Origin: Enterococcus caccae ATCC BAA-1240
GTDB taxonomy: Bacteria > Bacillota > Bacilli > Lactobacillales > Enterococcaceae
DNA length: 64,000 bases
Direction: 5' to 3'
NCBI RefSeq assembly: GCF_000407145.1
Contig: NZ_KE136474.1
Coordinates: forward strand, 186,001-250,000
Shown here: positions 46,428 through 57,196 of the stretch, piece by piece
How positions within the stretch are numbered: the stretch's first letter is position 1
Layout of the letters: each line of letters starts with the position of its first letter
Translations under genes and position numbers: made by a program
The notes under the pieces: model-generated
Seen by the model: only the letters and a program-made list of their open reading frames with translations
What the model was told of the DNA's origin: nothing
The model's database searches: none

Positions 46428-47120
46428 TTACTCAGGATTTTGTTTCAGCGCTTTTTCAGCGGCATCCTGTTCTGCTAATTTCTTCGATTTCCCTTGACCT
46501 GTTCCGATCAACTTTTCATTGACATACACTTCAACAAAAAAGATTCGATCATGGGCAGGTCCTTCCTCATTAACTAAACGGTAGTCAATATTGACATCCC
46601 CTTGGCGTTGCAAAACTTCTTGTAAATGTGTTTTGTGATCCATCTCATGTGAAAAAGCACCGGCATCGATTTTAGGAAAAATGACTTCTGCAATAAATTT
46701 TTTGACTGCATCCACTTTTTGATCTAAGAACAAAGCACCTAAAAATGCTTCAAATAAATCACAAAGTAACGCTGGACGTGTTCGCCCGCCAGAATTTTCT
46801 TCCCCTTTGCCCAGAAGAATATATTGGTCAAAATGACATTCTTTCGCAAACTTGGATAAACTATCTTCACGAACGATCGCTGCTCTCATTTTTGTCAATT
46901 TGCCCTCTGGCATTTCTGGGAATTGTTTATACAAATATTGAGAAACCAATAATTCTAAAACGGCATCTCCTAAAAATTCTAATCGTTCATTGTCAGATAG
47001 TTTTAAGTATCGATGCTCATTCACATAGGATGAATGGGTAAAAGCCTGTTCTAATAGGTTGACATCATGGAAAACAATGCCGTAACGTTCTTTCAATTCG
47101 GTAGTTAACTGATTGTCCAT
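46428..47120 (-). CDS. rnc: ribonuclease III
   Basis: RNase III cuts double-stranded RNA in rRNA precursors and regulatory RNAs. The 230-residue protein has the signature [17 protein letters not shown] with its acidic metal ligands, [14 protein letters not shown], and a C-terminal double-stranded RNA-binding domain ([10 protein letters not shown] to [13 protein letters not shown]). It leads the rnc-smc-HAD-ftsY cluster. Confidence 0.97.
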   Translation of the reverse strand: MDNQLTTELKERYGIVFHDVNLLEQAFTHSSYVNEHRYLKLSDNERLEFLGDAVLELLVSQYLYKQFPEMPEGKLTKMRAAIVREDSLSKFAKECHFDQYILLGKGEENSGGRTRPALLCDLFEAFLGALFLDQKVDAVKKFIAEVIFPKIDAGAFSHEMDHKTHLQEVLQRQGDVNIDYRLVNEEGPAHDRIFFVEVYVNEKLIGTGQGKSKKLAEQDAAEKALKQNPE

Positions 47121-47311
47121 TGGCTACATTCCTTTAAGTTTATTTACAACCTTCTCTATTATACTTTTTTTTGTTAGATTTTTAAATGGTTAGGTGGGAA
47201 TTGCCCTAAATTGACTACTTAATTCATAGTATTTGAAGAATTTCCTAATGATTTTAGCGTATTTTTATCATAAACCGCGAAATCCCTCACATTCTTTCAA
47301 CTTAAAAAGAC

Positions 47312-47352
47312 AAAAAGCGTTCAAGATCGTTAAAAAATCTTGATACGCTTTT
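47312..47352 (-). terminator. ndk terminator
   Basis: On the minus strand AAAAGCGTATCAAGAT pairs with ATCTTGAACGCTTTTT around an A-rich loop, 13 bp past the ndk stop. Confidence 0.8.
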
Positions 47353-47365
47353 GGTTTAATTGGTT

Positions 47366-47764
47366 TCAGTAAAAAAATCGTTTGATTTCTACTTCGGCTG
47401 CTTCTGATGAATCTGAAGCATGAATAATATTTTCATAACTATTGGCACCATAATCTCCTCGAATCGTTCCCGGTTCAGCCTCTAAGCAATTCGTCGCCCC
47501 GATCATTTTCCGAACAGTTTTAATGACACTTGGTCCTTCTAAAACAAGATAAACGACTTCTGATGAGGTCATATATGTCATCATGTCTTCAAAGAAATCA
47601 AATTTTTTCACATGTGCATAGTGTTCTTCTGCTAATTCTCGGGACATTTTTGCTACTTTTAATTGGCTTAATTTTAATTGTTTTTTCTCAAATCGTTGAA
47701 GGATTTCTCCAACTAATTTACGTGAAACGCCATCTGGCTTGATGATAACGAGTGTTTGCTCCAT
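47366..47764 (-). CDS. ndk: nucleoside diphosphate kinase
   Basis: NDK balances nucleoside triphosphates by transferring the gamma phosphate through a His. The active-site motif is NIIHASDSSEAAE with His115. EQTLVIIKPDGV opens the protein, and GPSVIKTVRKMIGATN with EPGTIRGDYG is typical. At 132 residues it is shorter at the C-terminus than the common ~140-150 form. It is monocistronic. Confidence 0.95.
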   Translation of the reverse strand: MEQTLVIIKPDGVSRKLVGEILQRFEKKQLKLSQLKVAKMSRELAEEHYAHVKKFDFFEDMMTYMTSSEVVYLVLEGPSVIKTVRKMIGATNCLEAEPGTIRGDYGANSYENIIHASDSSEAAEVEIKRFFY

Positions 47765-47949
47765 TTGATTTCTCTCCTTGCTATTGTTTATCGTCTTATT
47801 GAAAGCGCATACTAGAAAGCGCTTAACAACAAGATTATCATTAGGAGAATCTACTGTCTAGTATATAAGTGACAAAAAAAGAACGTTCTTTGTCACTGTT
47901 AGATATAAGTCTTTTCAGCAGCGAGTGATAAAGAGGTTATTATCGCGAA

Positions 47950-48335
47950 CTATTTGTCTATCTTCCGGAAATATACACATTCTAATTTTGTGGTATCTGT
48001 CAGTTCTTGGTTGTATTTTGATAAAAGATTCGTATAGTATTTCCAATGAATATCATACCAATTCTGGAAACGTTGATCTCCTTCTTTGACGGCAAAATCA
48101 TTCGTTATTGAACCAAAAGTTTTGATTGTTACCTCATCAACTTTCACTTCACACACTTTTCTATTTTGACTATCTTGAATAATCCATTTGTCTCCCACTT
48201 TAGTTGGTTCTTTTACCCGATTTCTTGTAAGTATAACAGTGAAGATGTCGCAACTTTTATCCCACTATCGACGAGATCTGCAAGTTGGTCCTGTTCATTT
48301 TCTTTTTCACCAAATTTAATTACTTTGTGGCCCAT
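47950..48335 (-). pseudogene. ASCH domain protein, frameshifted
   Basis: Two adjoining frames encode parts of one ASCH-domain protein, a putative RNA-binding fold. The 5' part (48335-48213) gives KFGEKENEQDQLADLVDSG and KVATSSLLYLQEIG, then a stop. The 3' part (~48217-47950), in another frame, gives RVKEPTKVGDKWIIQDSQN, VTNDFAVKEGD-like sequence and CVYFRKIDK. A change of one base near 48216 would join them. The N-terminus also looks short. A sequencing error is the alternative explanation. Confidence 0.65.
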
Positions 48336-48390
48336 TCTGTCATTCTCTTTAATTTTCGTTATAATCGTTCTTGTACGCTAAATATAAAAG

Positions 48391-48424
48391 CGAGTAGTTA
48401 TGAACTCTACTTCATAACTACTCA
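48391..48424 (-). terminator. terminator after MFS transporter gene
   Basis: GAGTAGTTATGAA and TTCATAACTACTC form a perfect 13-bp stem; on the minus strand GCTTTTATATTT follows. Confidence 0.75.
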
Positions 48425-48458
48425 CTGTTTCCCTCTTACATAGTATCTCCACTAAAAA

Positions 48459-49655
48459 TTATTCATCAAATAATGACTCTTTATTCTTCGCTATCATAGC
48501 GACGACAAATAATAAAATTCCCGATAAGACAAATACTGTTCTCACACCAAGATACTCTGAAACTAGTCCCATAGAGACCGAAGCCAAGGCAAATGTCCCT
48601 GTATAAAGCACATTCATCGAAGCATAAATCGAAGCAAGTTTATCTTTTGGAATCTTCTGTTGTATAGCAGTCGCTTGAGGAATATTTTTGATTTGAGAAA
48701 ATATCCCTACAAAGACAGAACAAATCAAAATAAAAATGGGATGCCACCCTGGAACAACTAAAAAGGTTACAATAGCACCAAACAACGAACCTGTAATAAC
48801 TGCTTTTGATTTATTTTGATTGATCCAATTTGAATGTCTCATCACAATAATACTTCCAAGCATAGCTCCAGCAAAGTAAGTGGCATTTATATACCCCCAC
48901 CAACTTTCAGAAACGTGTAAAACTTCTTTCACGTAAACTAACACGATCGCTGAAACCCAAGCTGTATTCGCAATATTCTCAAGAATATCCATCCTAACAA
49001 CCACACGAACAAGCGACTGCTTACGAATCCCTTGCCAACCTATAAGAAAATTTTCCCATTCATTTTTTTCTGATTCTACGCGTTTAGTAACTTTGGGCAA
49101 CAGCCATAAAATAATAGCTGAAATCGCAAATACTCCTACATCCAACCACAAAAGATTCATCACCGAAAAAATAATCAATAATGACGATCCAATCGCCCAA
49201 CTACCTATGCTGACAACTTGTAACATGGTATTAAAAATACTATTGGCTCGAATCAAATAATGCTCACTAACATAGTGTGGTATTAAAGCTGTACTAACTG
49301 GTTCAGCACATCCGTCTAAAAAAGCAATACCTGCAATAAATACGTATAAAATGGTTAAATCAAGATGCTCGACATTCAACTGTAAATAAGTCGCTAAGCC
49401 CGCTAAAATAATTGTCTTAAACAATTGGCTTACCTGCAAAATTTTTGATAGTGATACACGCACAACGATCAATGGTGTCAACAATCCTGACAGAACCATA
49501 CTCCCTGTGATAATGACGGGGACAGTTGAGGCTGCTAATGCAGAATTCGTTAATGAAAAGACAGAGCTCACGATCGCAATCGTATAAATAGTATCACCAA
49601 TATTAGAAATCATTTGACCTACAATTAGTTTGTTGAACGCTTTATTTTTATTCAT
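48459..49655 (-). CDS. MFS transporter, macrolide-efflux-like
   Basis: A 398-residue major facilitator with about twelve helices, of the MefA/MFS_3-like drug efflux type. The N-terminal LIVGQMISNIGDTIYTIAI and IAFLDGCAEPVSTALIPHYV are typical. The start is ATG 49655 after AAGGTGAG; an upstream GTG overlaps that site. Substrate cannot be deduced. It is a single gene. Confidence 0.9.
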   Translation of the reverse strand: MNKNKAFNKLIVGQMISNIGDTIYTIAIVSSVFSLTNSALAASTVPVIITGSMVLSGLLTPLIVVRVSLSKILQVSQLFKTIILAGLATYLQLNVEHLDLTILYVFIAGIAFLDGCAEPVSTALIPHYVSEHYLIRANSIFNTMLQVVSIGSWAIGSSLLIIFSVMNLLWLDVGVFAISAIILWLLPKVTKRVESEKNEWENFLIGWQGIRKQSLVRVVVRMDILENIANTAWVSAIVLVYVKEVLHVSESWWGYINATYFAGAMLGSIIVMRHSNWINQNKSKAVITGSLFGAIVTFLVVPGWHPIFILICSVFVGIFSQIKNIPQATAIQQKIPKDKLASIYASMNVLYTGTFALASVSMGLVSEYLGVRTVFVLSGILLFVVAMIAKNKESLFDE

Positions 49656-49845
49656 TTTTCTCACCTTCACTTAGAAGAAACGAAAATTTCGTTCTTCATT
49701 TTTTTCGTTCTTGACCAAGTGAAGTATTTTAAATATTCATAGGTGATGTCCTCCAGATTTTATAAAAATTAGCATATCCTTTTATTTCTGCTAACTTTTA
49801 TAATCATTTTCTCATATAAATGCTTTTAGTTCAACCATCCAACGT

Positions 49846-49886
49846 AAAAAAGACACTTCCAAATACTGATGGAAGTGTCTTTTTTA
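49846..49886 (-). terminator. opp operon terminator
   Basis: AAAAAGACACTTCC and GGAAGTGTCTTTTT form a 14-bp stem, ~20 bp past the oppA stop. Confidence 0.88.
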
Positions 49887-49906
49887 CTATCTTCTAGCTC
49901 AATAAA

Positions 49907-51685
49907 TTAACGTTTTTCAGCTGTCAATTCAATATCATAGAAGTCTCTTGTTTCTTCATAATTCCAAGTAAATGATTTCACACGATCATTAACTGGCATG
50001 ATTTCGTTACGATATAATGTTGGAATAACTGGTGCTTGTTCAAACATATATTCTTGCCATGCATCGTATGCTTCTTTACGTTTTTTATCGTCAAATGACG
50101 CTTTTGAATCAATTGCTTTTAACAGTTTGTCATTTTCTTCTGAAGCAAAACGTGAGTAGTTGAATGCTGCGTTACGACTATATAATCCTGCCGGAGATGG
50201 CGCACTGTTGACACCCCAAGCAGCTTGGAATACGTCGATTTCTGGATCATCATTTTTGATTTTATCGTAGAACGCTTGGAAATCGATTAAACGGCCTGTT
50301 GCTAATTTCACATCTAAACCAATTTCTTTCCATTGTTGTAGATAGTAATCTGCTAAAGGTTGAGCTGTTTCGCCACCTGCCATTGAAGCAAAGTTGATGG
50401 TTAATTTTTCACCCTTAGGATTTTCTCTAAGGCCATCGCCATCTGTATCTTTATAACCAGCGTCATCTAAAATTTTCTTCGCTTTATCTAAATCATATTG
50501 ATAGCCTTTAACATCTGTATTGTGCAATGTTTTGAAGATCGGTGGAATCAACGTTGTTGCACCAGTACGTAAGCCATTGTAGAATTTTTGTCCGATTGCA
50601 TCATTATCCATTGCATAGCCCATTGCTTGACGTAATTTCACATCAGCCATTTTTGCATCTGGATTCATAATAACTTCGCCTTTTTCTTTATCAAATGTTC
50701 CTAATTTAAATCCAACATATGTGTATGCTAATTCTTCACGTCCTAGCATTTGGTACCCTTCTGAATCTTTGTATGTTGGATAGTTATCTGTCGGCATTGA
50801 GTAAACCATATCATATTTTTTCGCTTTTACAGCTTCAACGATAGATGCTGTTGGTACGTTTGTAAATACGATTTTGTCTAGTTTAAGTTTGCCTTTATAG
50901 TAGTGCTCATTCGGCAAGTATTCCACTGATTCTCCGGTTACAATCTTACTCATGTAGTAAGGACCAAATGTTACAGGATTTTTGCGGACAGCGTCACTTT
51001 TTTCTTGGTCTTTGATTGGAATATCTTTAAAGACATGTTTCGGCATTGCACTTGTATAAACACCACCGCTTAATTGCAACATGCCTGGATTCATTTCTTT
51101 ATATGTTATTTCGATTGTTTGATCGTCTACTTTTTTGATACCAGAAATAGTATCGGCTTTTCCATCATGGTATTCTTCCATACCCACAACATTTGTAAAG
51201 TCGTCATCGTAACGAATCCCTGTATAGTCTTTATTCCCAATTACTTCGTATGGATAAACAAGATCATCTGCAGTTACGGCTTCACCATCTGACCATTTAA
51301 CGTCTTTTTTCAATGTGATCGTTGCTTTTTTATTGTCAACGTCTAAATCTAATTTAGCAACCCCATCATCTGTAATCACAAAGTCTTCATCATACGAAAA
51401 TAATCCTTCATGTGATGGACGCATATAATAATTATCATACGAATCTTGATAATAGACTTCTGAAAATAACCCTTTAAACTGAGTATCAGAAGCCACTGCT
51501 ACATCCAAAGTCCCGCCTTTGATAGCCTCTTTGTCATTTTTGACCTTCATTGTAAATTTACTGATATCTTCAGTTTCTACATTCTTGTTGCCTGAATCTG
51601 ATTTCTTGCCTCCACCGCACGCAGCTAATGTTACAGCTACCACTGCTGTTAATGTAATTAAACCCAAAAGTTTTTTGCTCTTCAC
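49907..51685 (-). CDS. oppA: oligopeptide-binding lipoprotein OppA
   Basis: A 592-residue SBP family 5 lipoprotein, lipobox TLAACGGG. KDVKWSDGEAVTADDLVYPYEVI and DVKLRQAMGYAMDNDAIGQKFYNG are the standard motifs. It ends the oppDFBCA operon. In Gram-positive bacteria Opp imports nutritional peptides and, in enterococci, signalling peptides. It is only distantly similar to the second, orphan peptide-binding protein at 25.5 kb. Confidence 0.95.
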   Translation of the reverse strand: MKSKKLLGLITLTAVVAVTLAACGGGKKSDSGNKNVETEDISKFTMKVKNDKEAIKGGTLDVAVASDTQFKGLFSEVYYQDSYDNYYMRPSHEGLFSYDEDFVITDDGVAKLDLDVDNKKATITLKKDVKWSDGEAVTADDLVYPYEVIGNKDYTGIRYDDDFTNVVGMEEYHDGKADTISGIKKVDDQTIEITYKEMNPGMLQLSGGVYTSAMPKHVFKDIPIKDQEKSDAVRKNPVTFGPYYMSKIVTGESVEYLPNEHYYKGKLKLDKIVFTNVPTASIVEAVKAKKYDMVYSMPTDNYPTYKDSEGYQMLGREELAYTYVGFKLGTFDKEKGEVIMNPDAKMADVKLRQAMGYAMDNDAIGQKFYNGLRTGATTLIPPIFKTLHNTDVKGYQYDLDKAKKILDDAGYKDTDGDGLRENPKGEKLTINFASMAGGETAQPLADYYLQQWKEIGLDVKLATGRLIDFQAFYDKIKNDDPEIDVFQAAWGVNSAPSPAGLYSRNAAFNYSRFASEENDKLLKAIDSKASFDDKKRKEAYDAWQEYMFEQAPVIPTLYRNEIMPVNDRVKSFTWNYEETRDFYDIELTAEKR

Positions 51686-51702
51686 ACTACTTCCTCCTCT
51701 TC

Positions 51703-52608
51703 TTAACCTAAACGTTGTCTAGCATCTGCTGAACGTTTAAACGCTTGGCCAATATAATTTATACATAACATCATTACCAAAATCAGCACTGATGCAGGTA
51801 CCCAAATCCATGTTTTATTTGCTAAAACATCACCATTGCTGGCATATCCGATCAACGTTCCTAAACTAGGTACATTTGTCGGCAAACCAAATCCTAAGAA
51901 CGTCAATGTTGTTTCGATCCCGATATTTGCCGCAAAGTTGATCGTTAAGTTCGTGATGATCAACGAACTTAGATTTGGCATAATTTCTCGAAACATGATT
52001 TTAAAATCACTTGTGCCTAACGTTTTCGAGGCACTCACATAGTCTCTGCGAACCTCAGATAATGTTTTACTTCTAAACAGCCGGGCTTTTGCGACCCAAT
52101 AAAAGGCACTCATGATCCCCACAAAAGACCAAACATTATAATTAGGAATGATTGTAACAAATACAATGATGATCATCATAATCGGTAAAATCATAATAAA
52201 GTCGACCACACGCATCACTGCATTATCAAACATTCCGCCATAATAACCTGAAACAATACCAATACCTACACCGATGATCGATGTTAGAATCGTGATCGCA
52301 AAACCGATCACAACAGAATTGCGAGCACCAATGATCAATTGACCAAGCACGTCACGTCCGCCTTCATCTGCTCCTAATATGAAATTTCCACCAGGCTCGG
52401 CATATTTATCTAAAATACTCACCGTCATTACTTTGTCTTGATCAGTCAATAGAGCACCAATAAAAACAACTAGTAAAATGGCGACTAACAATACAAGTGA
52501 GAAAATCGCTAATTTATCTTTTTTGAATTCTCTTGCGATCATTCGAAATCCCATCGGCGGGATTGTTTCTGGTACAGCAACTGCTACATTTTCTTTATTT
52601 TTATCCAT
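51703..52608 (-). CDS. oppC: oligopeptide transport permease OppC
   Basis: A 301-residue permease with six helices. Its N-terminal cytoplasmic segment PPMGFRMIAREFKKDKLAIFSLVLL and ILGADEGGRDVLGQLIIGARNSVVIG are typical of OppC. The EAA coupling loop is YVSASKTLGTSDFKIMFREIMPN. It is 17 bp ahead of oppA. Confidence 0.95.
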   Translation of the reverse strand: MDKNKENVAVAVPETIPPMGFRMIAREFKKDKLAIFSLVLLVAILLVVFIGALLTDQDKVMTVSILDKYAEPGGNFILGADEGGRDVLGQLIIGARNSVVIGFAITILTSIIGVGIGIVSGYYGGMFDNAVMRVVDFIMILPIMMIIIVFVTIIPNYNVWSFVGIMSAFYWVAKARLFRSKTLSEVRRDYVSASKTLGTSDFKIMFREIMPNLSSLIITNLTINFAANIGIETTLTFLGFGLPTNVPSLGTLIGYASNGDVLANKTWIWVPASVLILVMMLCINYIGQAFKRSADARQRLG

Positions 52609-52639
52609 CTCGTCTCTTCCTCTCCTTAAAATTGATTTT

Positions 52640-53602
52640 CTATTGAACCCGAATCCGCGGATCTACAAGACTCATCACGATATCTGAAATCAGATTTCCA
52701 ACGAGTGTCGCAACTCCTAAAATCAATACTAAGGCGGTGATTACTGCGTAATCCCGTTGTCCGATCGAGTCGATAAATAATTTTCCAATTCCTGGATAAC
52801 CAAAGATCTTTTCGATAACTACTGAACCACTGATTAAAGCTGTGATTTCGTAGCTAAGTTGAGAAACGATTGGTAAAGAAGCATTTCTGAAAATATGTCT
52901 TGTATAGACTTTATTGGTCGGTACCCCTTTTGAACGAGCCGTCCGAACATAATCCAGCGATTGAGAATCAATCACTTCATTACGTAAATATTGAATCGTG
53001 ATTGCCGTTCCTAAAAGTGCTTGAGACAATGCTGGTAAAATCAAATGATAGAACCGATCCCAGATATAGGCACCCGTCCCCGGCTCAACACCACTGGAAA
53101 TCGAACCTGTCGTCGGGAACCAATCTAAACGGTACCCAAAAACAAATAGCATAACAAGCGCAAAAATAAATGGTGGTACGGCAAAACTGAAAAAGTTATA
53201 GATTACAACAAATTTGTCTAGAATAGAGTTTTGATAACGACCTGACAAAACACCTAGCGGCAAAGCGATCGCATACATGATCACAACTGTTACTAAAGAC
53301 AGAAGGATCGTATTAACTGCACGACTGCCGATCAAGGTTGAGACTGGTAACTTAAATATAAAACTCTCACCAAAATCACCATGGAAAACATTGACAATCC
53401 AACGAACATATTGTGTTGTCCAAGGATCATTCAATCCAGCTGATTCACGCATTTTCTCAATGACAGCCGGATCAGTATTTGGATTGATTAGACCAGTAAA
53501 AGGATCTCCTGGCATCATTTTGGCTAACATGAAAATCAAGACGCTTAAAATCAAGATTTGAGGAATCATAAAGAGTACACGTCGTAAAATCGTCTTCCAC
53601 AT
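52640..53602 (-). CDS. oppB: oligopeptide transport permease OppB
   Basis: A 320-residue permease. The N-terminus MWKTILRRVLFMIPQILILS and PGDPFTGLINPNTDP are typical of OppB. The coupling loop is YVRTARSKGVPTNKVYTRHIFRNA. Its start overlaps the oppF stop by one base. Confidence 0.95.
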   Translation of the reverse strand: MWKTILRRVLFMIPQILILSVLIFMLAKMMPGDPFTGLINPNTDPAVIEKMRESAGLNDPWTTQYVRWIVNVFHGDFGESFIFKLPVSTLIGSRAVNTILLSLVTVVIMYAIALPLGVLSGRYQNSILDKFVVIYNFFSFAVPPFIFALVMLFVFGYRLDWFPTTGSISSGVEPGTGAYIWDRFYHLILPALSQALLGTAITIQYLRNEVIDSQSLDYVRTARSKGVPTNKVYTRHIFRNASLPIVSQLSYEITALISGSVVIEKIFGYPGIGKLFIDSIGQRDYAVITALVLILGVATLVGNLISDIVMSLVDPRIRVQ

Positions 53603-54546
53603 TAGACTGCACCTCCATCTTTTAACGCGACTTGATGTGTATCACTGATCGTACGTAAGTCATACACACGACCATTTTGATCGTAATAATCTTTTTGATT
53701 CTCAATATACTCTTTCTCCACCAGACGACGTTGCGCTTTGTGCTCTTCACGATGTGCAACATCGATTTTAGGAATTGCAGATAGTAAGCGTTTGGTATAA
53801 ATGTGCTGTGGATTTGTATAAATATCCTGACGAGTACCGATTTCGACAAATCGGCCTTTGTACATGATCGCAATATTATCACACATATGTTTTACAACAC
53901 CTAAATCATGTGAAATGAATAAATAACTCAAGCCATATTCTTCTTGAATATTTTTCATAAAATTCAATACTTGTGCTTGAACAGATAAATCTAAGGCAGA
54001 AACTGGTTCATCTGCAATAATCAACTTAGGATTTGTCGCAACAGCTCTAGCCACGCCTAAACGCTGACGTTGCCCACCTGAAAATTCATGAGGATATTTA
54101 TAGAGTGCATCCTCTGGCATTCCAACAATATCTAAAAGCCCTTTAACTTTTTTCTTTTCTTCTTGATCGCTCAAACGTTCAAAATTCCGAATTGGTTCAG
54201 CGATGATATCCAGTACTCGTTTCTTTGGATTTAAACTAGACATTGAATCTTGGAAAATCATTTGAACATCTTTATTATATTTCATGGCTTTACGATTGTG
54301 AGCTCTTGTCACATCTTGATCTTGATATAAGATACTTCCGCTGGTCACTTTTTCTAAACCAATGATTGCTTTACCTGTGGTAGATTTCCCAGACCCAGAT
54401 TCACCAACTAAGCCGTATGTTTTACCTTTTTCGATAATAAAATCAACGCCATCAACTGCCAATACATGATCAGTCACTCTGTTAAAAAAGCCGCTACGGA
54501 TAGGATAATGAACTTTCAAGTCTTTGATTTGAATGATTTCTGCCAT
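53602..54546 (-). CDS. oppF: oligopeptide transport ATP-binding protein OppF
   Basis: A 314-residue ATPase. Walker A is GESGSGKST, the signature FSGGQRQRLGVARAV, and Walker B LIIADEPVSALD. The C-terminal oligopeptide/dipeptide extension holds the NPQHIYTKRLLSAIP motif. It overlaps oppD and oppB by one base each. Confidence 0.96.
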   Translation of the reverse strand: MAEIIQIKDLKVHYPIRSGFFNRVTDHVLAVDGVDFIIEKGKTYGLVGESGSGKSTTGKAIIGLEKVTSGSILYQDQDVTRAHNRKAMKYNKDVQMIFQDSMSSLNPKKRVLDIIAEPIRNFERLSDQEEKKKVKGLLDIVGMPEDALYKYPHEFSGGQRQRLGVARAVATNPKLIIADEPVSALDLSVQAQVLNFMKNIQEEYGLSYLFISHDLGVVKHMCDNIAIMYKGRFVEIGTRQDIYTNPQHIYTKRLLSAIPKIDVAHREEHKAQRRLVEKEYIENQKDYYDQNGRVYDLRTISDTHQVALKDGGAV

Positions 54547-55553
54547 TATACTTCCTCCTGATCGTCTCTAAAATGGAAATGCTGATAACATGTACAACGG
54601 ACAAAATGTCCCTCTGACACTTCATGCAATGTCGGTTCTGCTTCGTGAGCATCTTCTGGAATCCAAGGAATTCTCGGCGCAAAGCGGCAACCTTCTCTTG
54701 GTAATTTGCTCAATGAAGGAACAACTCCTTCAATCACGTGTAGTTGACTATCATCTGAATTTTCTTGAGGGATAGACTGTAATAAAGAACGTGTATATGG
54801 ATGCTTTGGATTGTTGAACAATTCTTCGGCAGTCGCAACTTCAACAAATTGCCCTGCGTACATCACAGCCACCTTATCTGCCATTTCAGCTACTACTCCT
54901 AAATCATGTGTGATCAAAATGATTCCTGAACCCGTTTCCTCTTGTAAGTCTTTTAGCAAATCTAAAATTTGCGCTTGAATCGTTACATCTAATGCTGTCG
55001 TCGGCTCATCCGCAATAATGATGGCTGGCTTACATGCAATTGCAATAGCAATGATTACACGTTGGCGCATTCCTCCAGATAGCTCGTGAGGATATTGTTT
55101 TCCTACTCGTTCAGGATTGGGAATACCCACTTGAGTCAATAGTTCGATTACACGAGCTTGTTTTTGCTCAGCAGTCATATCCGTATGGTAGGTTAGACTT
55201 TCTTTGATCTGATCTTCAATTCTCATCAATGGATTCAGCGCTGATAAAGGATCTTGAAAAATCATTCCAATATCGTTCCCCCGAACCTTATTATATAATT
55301 GCTCGTTGAACGTCGTTAAATTTAAGTCCTTGTATAGGATTTCTCCAGTTACACGTGTATTATTGGCATCGTGTAGCCCAATAATCGTTGTGGCCAACGT
55401 ACTTTTCCCACAACCTGATTCACCAACGATCGCTAAAATTTCATTTTTTCCTAATTCAAATGATACATCATCAACCGCATCATAGTACTCGTCTTTGATA
55501 CGAAAACCTGTATGCAGATGCTGAACGTCTAACAATTGATTGCTGTCACTCAC
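54546..55553 (-). CDS. oppD: oligopeptide transport ATP-binding protein OppD
   Basis: An ATPase of about 335 residues. Walker A is GESGCGKST, the signature [14 protein letters not shown], and Walker [13 protein letters not shown]. The C-terminal extension has [15 protein letters not shown] and the cysteines [10 protein letters not shown] and RCTCYQH, possible iron-sulfur ligands as in dipeptide transporters. The better start is GTG 55553 ([10 protein letters not shown]), 9 bp after GGAGGAG; an ATG at 55571 overlaps that ribosome site. It is the first gene of the operon. Confidence 0.95.
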   Translation of the reverse strand: MSDSNQLLDVQHLHTGFRIKDEYYDAVDDVSFELGKNEILAIVGESGCGKSTLATTIIGLHDANNTRVTGEILYKDLNLTTFNEQLYNKVRGNDIGMIFQDPLSALNPLMRIEDQIKESLTYHTDMTAEQKQARVIELLTQVGIPNPERVGKQYPHELSGGMRQRVIIAIAIACKPAIIIADEPTTALDVTIQAQILDLLKDLQEETGSGIILITHDLGVVAEMADKVAVMYAGQFVEVATAEELFNNPKHPYTRSLLQSIPQENSDDSQLHVIEGVVPSLSKLPREGCRFAPRIPWIPEDAHEAEPTLHEVSEGHFVRCTCYQHFHFRDDQEEV

Positions 55554-55701
55554 TTCAATACACTCCTCCATGTTCAGTCAAATAACGTATTACAACAAGA
55601 AATCTTATTGAAAAATCGTTGTTTTTTAATAATTATTCTTTCTATACTCATTGTAATCGTTTTTAATAAACCCATATTCTCATTGTACTCATATTTAAGC
55701 A

Positions 55702-55730
55702 ATTGTATATAAAATTTGTAAAAATTGCAA
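55702..55730 (-). promoter_or_regulatory. opp operon promoter
   Basis: On the minus strand TTGCAA (55725-55730), a 17-bp spacer and TACAAT (55702-55707). It leaves a leader of about 140 nt before oppD. Confidence 0.65.
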
Positions 55731-55762
55731 CATTTTGGTAATGTAAATTTTTCCAAATAAGC

Positions 55763-55807
55763 AAAAAAGCAGAACAAAACAGGATTTGTTTTGCTCTACT
55801 TTTTTCA
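55763..55807 (-). terminator. acpP terminator
   Basis: An imperfect stem AAAAGTAGAGCAAAAC with GTTTTGTTCTGCTTTT is followed on the minus strand by T residues, 8 bp after the acpP stop. Confidence 0.75.
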
Positions 55808-55814
55808 TTTCAAC

Positions 55815-56054
55815 TTATAAGTTATTCATAATATAATCTACAGCGGCACCTACTGTTTCAATTTGCTCTGCATCTTCATCAGAAATTTCTGTACCAAACT
55901 CATCTTCAAGCTCTAAAACAAATTCCATTACACTAATTGAATCTGCATTCAAGTCATCTTTAATGTTTAATTGATCTGTCACTTTCTCAGCTTCAATATC
56001 AAAGTGGTTTGAGATAATCTTCGCTACTTTTTCAAGTACTTCTTCACGAGTCAA
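55815..56054 (-). CDS. acpP: acyl carrier protein
   Basis: A 79-residue acidic carrier protein. The phosphopantetheine attachment Ser39 is in [11 protein letters not shown], where the usual DSL is DSI. It follows plsX, an arrangement that links ACP with phosphatidic acid synthesis. Enterococci often have a second acp gene in the fatty acid operon, so this copy may serve phospholipid synthesis. Confidence 0.93.
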   Translation of the reverse strand: MTREEVLEKVAKIISNHFDIEAEKVTDQLNIKDDLNADSISVMEFVLELEDEFGTEISDEDAEQIETVGAAVDYIMNNL

Positions 56055-56197
56055 CTGTATTCACCTCCACTGCTTTTGAAAAGCGTTTCTCACGATTGAG
56101 TTAAACGCTATGATACATTGTACTCACATTTGATCGATTTGTCCATCTTTTTTTGCAAAAGCATTACAATGCAATTGCAAACAGGTTTCGCATCTGC

Positions 56198-57196
56198 TTA
56201 TTCTTTTGCTTCATAATAACGAACTAATTGGGGTACAACTTCTGTTTTCAACATTGTATGAATCTGGCGGATCGTATAGCGAACAGCCTCTGGACCTGTC
56301 GATCCATGCGTTTTGATGACGGGTGCTTTTAAGCCAAAAAGAACGGCTCCTCCGTGTTTCGAGTAATCCATTTCATCTTTCATACCACGCAGTGCATTTT
56401 TTAAAAGCAACGCGCCCATTTTCCCTTTAAATCCTTCTGCAAGAATTGACGATTTTAACAGTCCCATCATATTCAAGGCTGTTCCTTCTATTGATTTCAA
56501 GACAGCATTTCCTGTAAAACCATCTGTCACAACAACGTCAGCTGCCCCACTAAGTAAATCACGTGCTTCCACATTACCAATAAAATGAATACCTTCTTCT
56601 TCTGAAAGCAATTCAAACGCTTTTTTCGTCAACTCGCTACCTTTAGTTTCTTCAGAACCATTATTCAAAAGCGCTACACGCGGCTTCGTGATATTTCTAA
56701 CTTTTTCGGCATAAAAAGAACCTAGCACTGCATATTGAACAAGGTGCTCTGGCTTATTATCGGCATTCGCTCCTAAATCCAACATATCAAATCCGCCATC
56801 TGGTTGACCAATAACTGGCAACGTCGACATCAAACCTGGGCGTTCCACATTTTTGATTCGCCCAACGATAAATAGTCCAGCGGCTAGTAACGCGCCTGTG
56901 TTACCTGCAGAAAAAATCGCATCAGCTTCACCATTTTTCACTGCCTGAGCTGCTAACACCATGGAAGCTGTTTTTTTACGGCGGATCGCCTTCACTGGTT
57001 CATCATCACTATTGATTTTTTCATCCGTATGGATAATCGTAATGTTCGTTTCATCTGTTACATATTTTTTAATTTCAGACTCTTTTCCATAAAGTAAAAA
57101 CTCAATCTCTGGAAAATCCTGTTTGGCTAACATCACGCCTTCAACAATTGCTTGGGGCGCATGATCGCCACCCATTGCATCAACTGCAATCTTCAT
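56198..57196 (-). CDS. plsX: phosphate acyltransferase PlsX
   Basis: PlsX makes acyl-phosphate from acyl-ACP, the first step of phospholipid synthesis in Gram-positive bacteria. The start is ATG 57196 ([14 protein letters not shown]) after AGGAGGG, giving 332 residues. [25 protein letters not shown] and [14 protein letters not shown] are the family motifs. acpP follows at 143 bp. Confidence 0.97.
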   Translation of the reverse strand: MKIAVDAMGGDHAPQAIVEGVMLAKQDFPEIEFLLYGKESEIKKYVTDETNITIIHTDEKINSDDEPVKAIRRKKTASMVLAAQAVKNGEADAIFSAGNTGALLAAGLFIVGRIKNVERPGLMSTLPVIGQPDGGFDMLDLGANADNKPEHLVQYAVLGSFYAEKVRNITKPRVALLNNGSEETKGSELTKKAFELLSEEEGIHFIGNVEARDLLSGAADVVVTDGFTGNAVLKSIEGTALNMMGLLKSSILAEGFKGKMGALLLKNALRGMKDEMDYSKHGGAVLFGLKAPVIKTHGSTGPEAVRYTIRQIHTMLKTEVVPQLVRYYEAKE

